NCBI RefSeq assembly: GCF_040436345.1
Contig: NC_133215.1
Location: forward strand, 35,801,306-35,865,305
DNA: 64,000 bases
Direction: 5' to 3'
Source of the DNA: Pagrus major
Lineage: Eukaryota; Chordata; Actinopteri; Spariformes; Sparidae
In this document: piece after piece, positions 10,981 to 22,956 of the stretch
Layout: every line of letters begins with the position of its first letter
Position numbering within the stretch: position 1 is the stretch's first letter
Notes under the pieces: generated by a model
What the model saw: only the letters and a program-made list of their open reading frames with translations
Databases searched by the model: none
Told to the model about the DNA's origin: nothing
Position numbers and translations under genes: made by a program

Positions 10981-11424
10981 GTGGCCATGGCAGTTTAACC
11001 ACAGAAGAAGGTTCCAGAGGCTTTGGCACACAGGAACATATGAAATACAAAGAAAATGTAATTCATCCACACAACTATTTTTTTCATCAGAGTCAATGAT
11101 GAAGCTAATTTTATTTGTTGAGGCCCTCCTACAGGAGGTTAGTAAGGCTAAGTCACTTGTATCATGGACCCACATTTTCATCTAAGTGTCTTTTCCCTGG
11201 ATTTGTCTCTTTCCTGAATATTGCAGAGGATATATTTAGTGTGTACGTTTTATTTTTGACAGTATGAGATGTTGCATATCATAAACATGTTAAGATCATA
11301 TCATTACTCAATGAAATTATTCTTTTAATATTGCTTAGCTTTTCATTTAACCACTGCTCTTTGATTTTGCTTTATTGATGATGCTGATTAATGATGATGT
11401 TCTTGTGTGCTGAACTGAACTTGA

Positions 11425-11430
11425 AATAAA
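11425..11430 (+). terminator. Candidate polyadenylation signal of GIMAP gene 2
   Basis: AATAAA lies about 445 bp downstream of the stop codon at 10980, a spacing similar to that in gene 1. Confidence 0.5.
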
Positions 11431-11868
11431 GATGTGATGTTAAGACTAATCCTTTGTCAAAGTGATAATTAACTGTCAAAGGTCACAGGCCAACACTCTC
11501 TCAGGAACTTAGAGTCATACACTAAAGTAGTTGTAGATAACACTGTTATTCATTTCACATTTTGAAATGATAACCCATCAATATCAAACATATTTAATAA
11601 AATGCAGCTTTTTTTTTTTTACAAATTACCTGGAATAAGGCCTGGAATGGCATCACCCCTCCCTCTCCACCCACACTAGTTTGACACACTACTACACAAC
11701 ATCATTTAAGAAGCTATACAATTATTTTGGAATTTATTTAGAGCGATAAAAGGCCCAGACTATCAACAATATTACTTAGGCCCACTGGATGGTGGTCTGG
11801 GTTCTCTAAAATGTAAAGATAAATAGGCAGCTAAAGCTGATGTGCTGGCATACTGGCATCATGAACCA

Positions 11869-11920
11869 CTCAATTCTGCCCCCTCTGGCTCCAGTTTGAG
11901 CCAGAGGGGGCAGAATTGAG
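11869..11920. repeat. Perfect 23-bp inverted repeat with 6-nt loop
   Basis: The left arm 11869-11891 is the exact reverse complement of the right arm 11898-11920, separated by CAGTTT. The arms are pyrimidine/purine skewed (a C-rich left arm). No gene context was found for it in the 11430-12540 intergenic stretch, which is otherwise unremarkable. Confidence 0.85.
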
Positions 11921-12084
11921 TTAAGGACTTTACAACTATATGCCTCAGTGTCCAGCCTACAAATCCTTCATCCGCACTAAATCAGTAAGTCGTAGTTTTT
12001 TTTTGTCAGAAATTCACAGAAGAAAAAAAGGTCCCTAATATTTCAATAAACACCACTTTGCCATAACTATGCCTTTATCCTGGC

Positions 12085-12116
<32 letters not shown>
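12085..12116. repeat. (ATCA)n microsatellite
   Basis: About eight tandem ATCA units. Confidence 0.9.
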
Positions 12117-12118
<2 letters not shown>

Positions 12119-12548
12119 CAAACAATCAAAATAATGTGTGTAAGGACAAGACATAGTGTTATTCTGCACCCTTCTACAAGCTCAGTGGATTTACTATTTT
12201 AACAAATGATTTGACTACATGGAAACACTGGTAATGGTGTTAATCACCTCTCACAGATCATGGTTCCATTAGGACAAGTCACTTGTTTTATCTCAAAAAT
12301 GCCGGAATTCCCCTTTAACAGATGAGGTGTGGAGGACAGGGTGGAAGGAAAAACACTTCTGACTGTCGAACTGTCAAAGTTTGATTTTCAAAAAAAGGTC
12401 AATTTGACAATAACAGCAGACACAGCTGCCTCTCTGACCTCTGCTGTGGACGCTTCTTCATTTAGGACATTCGTGCTTTCCTCTCAGAGACTGGACAGTC
12501 AAACAAGTGTCCTGAGTCTCCTCCTTCATGGTGTCCCCCTGTCCTCCA

Positions 12549-12657
12549 CACACACACACACAGACACAGACACAGACACACACACACACACAGACACACA
12601 GACACACATACACACAGACACACATACACACAGACACACACACACACACACACACAT
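12549..12657. repeat. Compound (CA)n/(CAGA) microsatellite
   Basis: Interrupted CA repeat with CAGACA units, immediately upstream of the CpG-rich block at 12660-12760. The many short reading frames across it are artefacts of the repeat. Confidence 0.9.
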
Positions 12658-12659
12658 CA

Positions 12660-12894
12660 GCTGCTGGTTGGAGCGACGACGCGCGTGTCTGCTGTGAAGG
12701 CGCGTGCCCGCGCGCATGAAGCACGAGGATGAGTGAGCGTCCTGTGTGTCTGCGCAGCGTCACAGCGTCACAGCGTCCTGCTGGCAGCCTCCCAGGGACA
12801 GATGCAAGGGACTCTGCCCACAAGTGAACGACGACGTGTCTCCACTGGTGTCGGCTCAGAAAGACTGACAGCGTGCAGCACATCCACACGAGCG
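12660..12894 (+). promoter_or_regulatory. CpG-rich block and probable non-coding first exon of the C20orf27-like gene
   Basis: This is the most CpG-dense stretch of the area (GCGACGACGCGCG and CGCGCGC near 12670-12715). It ends in a strong donor, GCG|GTACGT, at 12894/12895. The next acceptor that leads into a coding exon on this strand is at 16383. A CpG promoter with a 5' UTR exon joined across a 3.5-kb intron is the simplest reading; transcript evidence is lacking. Confidence 0.45.
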
Positions 12895-15800
12895 GTACGT
12901 AGCCTGTGCGACTGATTCCCTGCTGATGGGCTCCAGTGGCTGCAGGCAGGAGGGCTGCTGTGCTGTGGCAGGCTGGACAGATGGGTGTGTGTCTGTGTTG
13001 TGTCCGGTCCGGTGTGACAGTCCGCCCCTGCCTTCAGTGCTGTGGTAGAAGGTGATGTGTACAGTAGACAGGTGAATGTGGTCGGTCCAGTTCTGTTCGT
13101 ACAGTGGAGAGACAGGTGCTGATCCACTGAAGGCAGGGGTGTTGCCTCTCTCTCAGTTCACTCCACAGATGAGACATCATCCTCACCGAACTCAAAACAG
13201 CAAACTGTCTGTGGGCCCCTACTGTAACCGAAGTAAATCCAAAGTGCTGTAATCAGCATTGTCTTCAAAAATACAGCTTACAGGGAAACATGTCTCTCTG
13301 TGTTCCTCTCTGTATTGACGGAGTGCAGACATCTGTACTGTATAATGTTGCATCTCAGTATTTCGGACAGGGTCACTGTAAGAAAATAAAACTAAAGGCA
13401 CTACTTTAAAGATTCTGTCAGGTAGCTATATATCCAAAAACTGTACTCACAAAGAAAACTGAAACAGTTTTCCCATGTGGTATTTTCAAACTGTGAGGAA
13501 GCTTGTCTGTCTTATTACAGTGCAGTCACTTTCCTTCTGACTTCAGCCAGGAGGCTCCGGATACACTGAAGGGTAAAAGAGTAAAATGCACACAGTATAG
13601 GACAAAAAGGGCTTTTCAAGCGTTAGAAAAATAAGAGTGTAATGCAACTGTTTCTGCACATTACAATGTATCCTGTTTGATTTTAATATTTTCTGAGCAA
13701 AAAAATAATGTCTTTACCACAATTTACTAGTGACACCTGCTAAAATGTCATTCAGTGTAACAACAAGCTTTGAATCCTTTGCCAGTATCTAACCGAGGTT
13801 TCACCCACACGTCAGCAAGATGTTTTTATAAGGAAGTAAATGTAATTTAAAAAACAATTAAATTAAGTTGGTTCACATATTATTTTATATATTGTATAAA
13901 GTACAGGTATTATTGTATATTGTTTCATTTTTACATAAACATATCTGTTACACTGAATGTTTTGTTCCCTTTATTGCAATGATTCTAGTATTTTAGTTTG
14001 GATCCATAAATTATTTTAGAAGTAGCAGGTTTGAAAACAAATGTTGTTGTTTTTTTTTATTTAAAAATACAAAAATCCATTCAAATAGTAAAATATATCA
14101 AACAGTGATCTTTACACAATAATGGTATTTACAGTTATTCATAACATATATTTATTTTTCTAAAAATCTAACAATGAAAATATTTTGGAATATGTCACTG
14201 AATGAAATGCAAATATCTAACATAAGTCCCATTCACACTGCATTTTTCAGGTGGGAATATTGCACCAATATTCCGGCTCACTGGGGGGGACAGTTTCGTT
14301 CCGCCTCTGATCCGCTACCGGAGGTAGTGACATAGAGGCGAGACAACGTCTGTGTGTAAGGGTGAACCGGTAGCAGGGGACAGGAGTGTGACGGTCTGAT
14401 GGCGTGCACAGCCTGAAAGTGTGGGAAACATCCAACACTTCAACGAACAAAACAAAGTTACGAGACCAAACAACAGTAATGTGGTAGCAGATAGTGTCTT
14501 CGGCAACTTATATGAGGTAATAATTACAGAATTTATACGTGGAAGAGTCGCTGTCATCCTGTCTGTCCTACCGGCTTTTTGTCATTTCCCTACCTCAGCA
14601 GTGAGAGCGAGGCAGCTCCTGTGGTTTACTGATGGCGATAATGTCATGTCATTTATAGCAAAAACCTCTCTTTGTCACTTTCCACGATGCATGGTGGGTC
14701 AGGATGTCAATCACAACACTTTATAACAGTATAGGTATGATTACAAGCAGTTTGCTGAGATTTTTAGCTTAAAATATGACAGAAGTTAATGATGCGTACC
14801 ATCACGCCTCTTTTGGATCCACAAAGAAACGATTCACTCGAGTTAACGCTAACGCAACTCTGTGTTATGTTTCCAAAATATTAGTCCATTAGTCCATAAC
14901 AATAAGTCTCAAAAAGATATTTTCGAGCACTGTGTCAAAAAAGTGCAACATTACATTGTAAGATTTAGGATTTACTGAAAAGTCTACTGTCACTAATCCA
15001 GAGGACAGTACAGAGTAAGCAATCATTTGTCAGTGTGTACAGTGGAAAAGAGTGGAGAGTTACCCTATAGGCCAAAACAGTGTCAATCTACATAGTATTT
15101 ATCTGCTGATCATTCAATATTGCAGGGGAATATATCAAAATAGAAATACATAGTTAAGGCCTCAGTATGCCTCAAACAAAAGAGATAGTCTGATGTGCCA
15201 TCCAACCACTTATTCATTTCATAATCATAAATTATATCTGTTCCAAAGGGACAGGTCTTTAAACCTGCTGTCACCTCCTGAACGCACCCACCAAACCACC
15301 CCAACATTTTTCTTCAAAATGTCTCTGTCTTGAATGGCTTTGCCATCTTCACTCCACAAATTGTCCAAATGGTGCATACTTTAGGAAAGTCTTTAGTTTT
15401 TTTTTCGAGAACCCAACCGATATACTGGTTAGCCGGTGTTGGCTAATCACAGATATATCCTGTCCGGGTCTATGTTGTCTGATACACACTGGGATGAAAC
15501 CTTATTAATTTTAACATATAATGTGGAAAAAGATGTTTGAGGTCATTTATGATTAGTCCATTTCAAGGGATGTTTACTGTTGGTGCACTGATATCATTTT
15601 ATACAATACATTTTATCCATTTATCTGTAAAATCCTGCCTCTATTTTGAAATCTTTGTTAAAAGATAACCTCATTTATATAACCACATAACCACATTTGA
15701 CAGGTCATTGCAAAGAAATTGTTTATGGGGCGCTTGTTAGCTCAGTTGGTAGAGTGCGTGTCCCATGTACAGAGGCTTTGTCCTCGCTGCAGCGGCCCAG

Positions 15801-16383
15801 GGTTTGAGTCTGACCTGCGGCCCTGTGCTGTGTGTCGTCCCCCCACTCTCTCATCCCATTTCTTGTCCCCTCTCTCAGCTGCCCTGTCAATAAAGGCCAA
15901 AAAATGTGTTTATATCTGCTGATAACTTGTTATCAGAATTTTTTTTCCTCCCTAATATCAGTAATGGCATCGGCTCAAAAATTGAGTATTTGTCAGGCTG
16001 TGATTAATTGTACGTTTTCATCAGGAGTGTTTGTGATGGAGGGGCAAGTGCTGCTTTTTTACTTACCTTACCAAGATGTATCCTGTCAGTCTGGGCACTG
16101 ACAACCTTCTAGTTGCTAACTGGCTTCTCTAACAAAGCTGATCCTCAGCATCTTTTTCTTTATGGATAGAATAGACTAGACAGCAAAGTGTAGGACAGAG
16201 AAAGACATGTGCTCTGTACCTTTATGTCCTATAAATCCCAGGACAGAAGAAACATCTCAAACGTGAAGACTGTTTTTATTTAAGAATTTATGCAACACAA
16301 AGCAGACATTGTCAGACCTAACAAGTTTGAACATATAACACAGTGCTGTCTCTGTTTCCCTCTGTGTCATTGTCTGTCCTCAG
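12895..16383 (+). other. Presumed first intron of the C20orf27-like gene
   Basis: Apart from the SINE at 15727-15906, no gene or classifiable repeat was recognised. Short reading frames near 13219-13401 and 14247-14726 have no domain signature. Confidence 0.4.
15727..15906 (+). mobile_element. tRNA-derived SINE with target-site duplication
   Basis: A tRNA-like head carries an A-box-like TTAGCTCAGTTGG and a degenerate B box (GGTTTGAGTCTG), followed by a tRNA-unrelated body and an AATAAAGGCCAAAAAA tail. It is flanked by the 7-bp direct repeat TGTTTAT (15720-15726 and 15907-15913). This is a common teleost SINE type. Confidence 0.8.
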
Positions 16384-16430
16384 GAGGTCAGTGATGACAT
16401 CAAGACTTCCTAGGTCCTAACCACATTACC

Positions 16431-19400
16431 ATGGCAACAGGGAGAAAAGGTATGTTTGGCAGTTGATGTGTGTGTTGTGTGTGCATGTGTTTGCATGTGC
16501 ATGTGTGTGTGTGTGAGTAGGTGCTACTGTTGACTGGCTGTATTTTGGCCTTCATACAGTTAAGTCTGGCTGTTATCACCAGGGGGCAGTGTGTATCCAG
16601 AAGTCTGGTAAACTGGAGAAATGCTTCCAAAATGGGTCAGTGACAATACACAGGGGAGTACAGTGTAAAACAACATATAAGATATTCTCACTTTTCTGAC
16701 AGCTCCCCTCCTTTGTAGTTTAGACATTGTCATAGCCATGCACTGACAATGAACATTTGTATGAGATATGATTCAGTTTTTATCACCTGGGTCTTATTTG
16801 TGTTTTAACTTTGTCATTACTTGAGGCTTTGTGTTGACCAATAACACCACTAGAGTGTCAGAGGGCACACTGTACTTTGTCCTCAGAGCACTGTGCGTTT
16901 GATGATGTAGCACTCCCCCTATATTGGACTTCCACCACTGGGCAACAGCTGCTTTAAAAATGTTCTAATGCTGTTTGAGCGCCCAATATTTCTACAACCT
17001 TACAAAACGTTTTCAGCTCACTTATTACCTTTAGAAATTCAACAGTTTCCAGTGAAAATTCAAAGATTCATGACCTGCAGGACCTAATAAAACCACGGAA
17101 TGTGTTTTTAATGTCCAACTCATCTGCCTTCATCACTACATTACATGTGAATGTGAATCTCCTACTTCAGCACTCAGTCGGTTGCAATCACTTTAGATGT
17201 TTGTTACATTAGACCTGTTACAGTTGTGTTGTCCAAAAGGCATAGTGTCAACTTATCAAGATGTTTCTGTTGACTCACATCTGATCTTTCCAATCTTTGT
17301 TTGCATCTTCAGTGTATTGCTTTACAGGAATAAATTCAAGATATAATATGTATAATATGTTTCTGCATTAAACAGTAAAAAAACAACAACTAAGTGTTTG
17401 TTCTGTATGTTGTTGAGTTGTGTACTTACATCATCCCAAATGTTTCCAACAATGTTTAAACAAAAGAAAAATAAAGGACAGACTTTTTGGGCAGGACGAC
17501 CTTCTTCAGTGTGTATTCTAGCAAAATCACAGTAAAATGACACAGGTGTGCTAATTAAAGGTTATCCGAAACTGCACAACAGGTATACCCCAATAGGGGG
17601 AGCTGTATCCTTTTGAAGGAGAGCAAAGGAGCACGCAGGGTCTCATACAAACAAAACAACATCTCACAACAGAAGAGCACCTAACTGTATCACAGAAACA
17701 GCAGGACCAGAGAATCCACCAGTTTACTCAAGGTAACGTTTCAAGACTAAACCTAACGTGACTACAAATCAGCAAGTGTGACTGTTTAATGGTGTGTTCA
17801 CCTCCAGCCATGCATATTTGCACAAGTTTGACTACATGGCATCATTTGTGATTGTTAACCACTCCTGAGAGTGTCTATTCACCCCAAACAGTCAGACTAC
17901 TTTACTACTTTTAATCCCAAAAGTAAAACAGTAATCTCTGAGCTCCTTTCACGTCTGCAAACAGCTCTGGATCAGAGTTTATTCCTCCAGAAGGTCTGGC
18001 TCTGCAGCCGACTCTCTTTTCCAGAGCTTGTATTAAAAACATTCTGTTCTGTTTTTGCTTTGTTGCAGCTTTGGTCATATACACACATTTTTACATTTAA
18101 CCATCATAGTTCACCATATTTCCATTATTGTTACTGATACCTTGATTGCTAGATGATTTAAAACCTGTGTTTGTCTGTTACCAGGCTCCACCTCCAAGGC
18201 AGGTGGGGTGCATTTCCCTGACGACGATCAGCCCCCCGGCTCTCCAACGCGGAGAGACGACCATTCAAACCTCTCTACTCTCATTGCTATCCTAGAAAAG
18301 GATGGCAGCTACTTGGTCAAGGTGTGTGTGTGTGGATGGACAAAGAACCCAGGGGGCTGTTCATGGCACGTCACATGCATGTCCTCATTTGTGTGTGAAT
18401 GAATTAGTCACATTATTACAAACCCGATGACAGGCCAGATGGGTGACAAGAATGATCCGGGATCAGCAAGAACTGTAGCAGTGTGAATATTCACAGCAAA
18501 TCTCACAGCACCCTGACCTGTAGATGTTAAATGTACTGGTGTTGACCACAGTGGTGGACAAACAGCTCAGCCAATATCAGCACACTTAAAGCAGATATAA
18601 TCTATATTTTCATAGTAACAATGAGTGGATTGACAATGTGAAATGGGTCGCAGTGATCTGCAGTTCCTTGAGTTCTGTTAGAATGAGCTTCAAATTACAA
18701 CTCATTTTTTTTGTTTTTGTTTAAAGAGTTCTGCTCAGCACTATTCTCAGTCACAATTGGACAAAAATAAATAAATGAAAGGAAAGCTTATCAAAAGTAT
18801 TTGTTAATATGTGTGAACTTGTCGTCTCATTACTGAACGCTCAGAACACTGAACCCGAACCCTGAAACATTGATTGAAGCTACATTGCAGAGAATGGGCA
18901 TGAGCATTACAAGTGAGAATGCTGTGCAGTGCCAGACCAGTTCTGATGGCCACTTCCCGAACGGGGAGTATTTAACCCTTGCCAGACCCATGAGACTTAC
19001 TAAGTGTCCAATAAGGTTACTCTTATTACTCATCTATACATATGAGAGGATTCTATTGGGTATTTGTCTAAGTCACCTTTTGTGGTCTTCAGGTCACATT
19101 TAATACAATCTAACAGGAGACTGGAGACAGGCAATGCCATCAGGACAGCTGCCCTAACCAGGCATCTGCAGGAAACACAGAGCTTAAATGGCCCTCAAGC
19201 TTTACCTTTAACCACTGTGTCACTTCTCTGCATTGGTATCAGCACTGATGAAAGGAGCCTTCAGATATTTTACTAAAATAGAAGTAGCAACATCACAGTG
19301 TTGAAATACTCTTTAACAAGCATTAAAAAATCAGTTGGGTAAAAGTACAAAAGTATCAGCATCAAAAAATATTTAAATACTAAAAGAAGAAGTACTTATT

Positions 19401-22400
19401 ATGCAGAACGGCCCATTTCAGAATGGTATATATACATATACATTACTGTATTATAATTATTCTTTATTGTTGCAGCTGGATAGCTGATAATAGATCATAA
19501 TTTACTGAATGATTTATATTTGGTTAATAATTTAAATCTGTAAAGTTACTAATAATTATGTTATTCTTCTTCTTCTTCTTCTTCTTCTTCTTGTTCTTGT
19601 TGTTCTTGTTCTTCTTCTTGTTCTTCTTGTTCTTGTTCTTGTTCTTGTTCTTGTTCTTGTTCTTCTTGTTCTTGTTCTTGTTGTTGTTGTTGTTGTTCTT
19701 CTTCTTGTTCTTCTTGTTCTTGTTCTTGTTCTTGTTCTTCTTCTTCTTCTTCACCACCAGACAACCATAAAAATGTAACAACAGCTACACCCCCTCTTCA
19801 TTCCCCTCCTTGTTTTCCCGACTTTGTCAGTTACTCTTTGTCTCTACTCTGTCGTTCCTCTCTTCAGGCTGGTTTCCTGAAGAGCCACCACTGTTATGAA
19901 ATTGTCTTCACTGTCCCTGATGTCCCCACACTGGGCAAAGAGCTCTCCTGTCTTCCTTCCTCTTCTCCAACCAGGAGGTCCTCCAGCCTCCGGGTCCATC
20001 GTATTAACTCCACAATGGAGGGTAAGTTCAAACAATGCAAACAAACAAGTGCATTTCCATAAGTATAACTATTGGTCTCTTACTTCATTATTGAAACAGA
20101 CCGACACAGTTGTCATTTTCACGCCCAGCGCCCACGTTGTGTAAATAACAAATGTACTTGCTCCCACCTGTGCACCCCTGGGCGGGTTGGTCTTAAAGTG
20201 AGGTGTGGTCAGGCGCACTGATGATGGATTGCTGTGTTGAAGCAGTGGAAAGTGACAGCACCATAGACCAACAAAAAAGCTGGTCTGAAGTTAAAAGTCT
20301 GTTAACAGTCTGTTTCCTGATATTTAAAGGACACATTAGAGGCTCCTACACAGGCGGGTTCACACCGTTCATACACTCTGATTTTATGATTTGAGAGGCT
20401 GCTTTCAGTTATTTTAAACATTTCCATTCACAGTCATGTCGCTGTAATAAATATCGTGGCACATTTAATCAGTGAAACCAAAAGCTGTAGTTTTAAACTC
20501 TCCAAAGGAAACAAAATTAAACATTTATCTTCTAAAATAAATATGAATCTCAGGATTTATCAGGATAGCTGCTTAACTGTGTGTGACCTGTCCATGTGTA
20601 GAAGAACACAGAACATTAATTAACATGAAATACTAACCGATCCTGTCTGGAGATTTAAATTATCAGTCATTAATATTTTCCTCATTAAAGACGTATTTCA
20701 CATGAACGTAGAAGCCTGATCCAGGGAATGAGATCCACGCACACGCAGAGGGATGCGCACCAGCGCTCCTCCTCCTCAGTATAATATCAGTTTATTTTTT
20801 CATATGCAGTCAAACAGAGTTGTTGATGGGACAGGTGATTGTGAGGATCCAGCAGCAGAGGATCACATCCCTGTCCCTAAGTAGAGACCAGTGTCAAGCC
20901 CTGGCGCACCTGGCTCTCAAAGGGAATAGGAGATGACACTCTGATGGGTTAAATTTATGTTATGTCCAAAACACACCCATGACTATTTCAGAGTATAAAT
21001 ACAACCCCTTGCACTGCACTTTACCAGATTATCTGCTGTTTAACTAGCAAAATGGACTTGGACCTATACGCACTTGCGCCATGCGCTTAAGACAAAGTGC
21101 CATAGACACTTTGAATTTCAAACATCCTGTGTATATTATAGTGCCACCTTAGTGTGTGTTTCTTTCATCATTCTATCATTAGCAACATTATATCCCATGG
21201 ATCTTTCTTTCTAGTACAACAGCAGTTATCTATTTCAGTCTCTCAGGAAGATGAAGGAATGTCTGTATGAGACAACCCTTTTGCATTACGGAGGATAGTG
21301 GAGCAGAGCTGAGGTGGGACTTTAACTCTCTGGCCATTGTTCCAAAGATGCTTAATGAAGCCTTCAAATCAAGTATGTACCATGCAGCTCAGGGACTGAC
21401 ACTGCTTTGATTGATACAGCTGAGTGAGCAAATTCCAGCACAGCAAAATCATGTTTCAAAGTGCATTTGAAGCACAAGTACAAAATAGACTGCACTGTCA
21501 GTGTCAGCACTGTGTGTGTCTGATGATTATCCACAGTGAATGAAGAAAGCAACTGTCTCTTTCTCATCCTACAGTATCTCTTCTTATTTATCTGTCTGTA
21601 GGTACAAAAGTAACTGTACATATTGTTTCTTTTTTTTTAAATGTAATATCGTAATTATTATTAGCATGATGAGGCTTCAAACAGCCATCCCCTTTATACC
21701 TTGATCACTTCCCTTGCTCCTCTCCCTCGACATCAAAACAAAGTTATTGGCTTGATAAGACTCATGCAACTGAATTTATGAGATAGTGTAAATAAATACA
21801 CCGATCAGCATAACATTATGACCACCTGCCTAATATTGTGAAGGTTCCCCTTGTGCAGCCAAAACAGCTCTGACCTGTCAAGACGTGGACTTAAAGGAAT
21901 AGTTCACTTTAGAACGAAATTCAGTCATTATCGACTCACCCTCATGCTGATGAGAAGTCCGGTGTAGTTTCTTATTCCTCAAAGTGCAGCTGGAGACCCG
22001 CAGGGGTACCGTCCTGCAGCAAAAATCCATATAACGGGCGTCAATGGTGTCTGACAAGAAAAGGTCCATAAAACTACACAAAAACTTTGTAATATTCCTC
22101 CATACTGATCGTCCGCTGCAATCCAAGTGTCCTGAAGTGGCAACATCCAGAGTTTACTCGAAACAACAGCCATTTACTAACATTTTACAGCCTAAAAGGT
22201 TACTATGCTATATCTGCCTGGAGGCACGCTCCCGCGTGCACGTGAGTCTCCCTCGTGCCCCGCTCGACCTCTGAGGGTGTCCTGTGGTGTCTGGCACCAG
22301 GGCGTTTCATAGTGGATCCTCTGGGTCCTGTATGTTGGGGGGTGGGGCCTCCATGGATCAGACCTGCTCCAGCACGTCTTACAGATGCTCGATCAGATGG

Positions 22401-22888
22401 GTTCTGGGGAATTTGGAGGCCCGGTCAACACCTTGGGCCCTTTATTGTGTTCCTCGAGCTGTTCCTGAGCAGTGTTTGTGTGTGTCAGGGCACATTGTCC
22501 TGCTGGGGAGCCACTGCCATCGGGTAGTGTTGTTGTGATGAAGGGGTGTTCTTGGTCCACAACAGTGTTTGGATGGGTGGTGCGTGTCAAGTGGCATTCA
22601 CATGAATGCCAGCAGCCAAGGTTTCCCAGCAGAACATCGCATTGTGATGAGATGATCAATGTTACTCACGTCACCTGTCAGTGGTTTTAATGTTGTGGCT
22701 GATCGGTGTATATATGTAGAGATTGACGAACCCTCTCCCTCCCCCTCTTTAGGAGGAGTAAAAGTAACATGTGAGTACAGGACTCACCAGGAGGGGGTGC
22801 TGCAGGAGGAGATCACTCTGATAACCAGAGGGAGGAAAGACAGTGGTCTGAAGATCAGACTGCAGGCCAGGGTCATTGGTATGTGCTA

Positions 22889-22956
<68 letters not shown>

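Noticed and set aside
11869..11920. The perfect hairpin as a microRNA gene.
   Set aside because: At 52 nt with no bulges and a 6-nt loop it is shorter and more perfect than typical pre-miRNAs. It is kept only as a structural finding.
12458..12889. Frames of Cys-Val or Thr-His repeats over the CA microsatellite, similarly at 22749-22952 and 26664-26976.
   Set aside because: Translation of simple repeats, with no family signature.
14421..14726. A 101-residue frame near 14.4-14.7 kb.
   Set aside because: It overlaps antisense frames of similar length and shows no domain, codon-bias or splice support.
15719..15922. A functional tRNA gene at the A-box/B-box-like sequence.
   Set aside because: The B box is degenerate, no cloverleaf acceptor stem was found, and the SINE body, tail and target duplication explain it.
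19524..19781. Frames of poly-Phe/Leu, poly-Lys/Asn and poly-Glu/Gln.
   Set aside because: TTC/TTG microsatellite read in different phases inside an intron.
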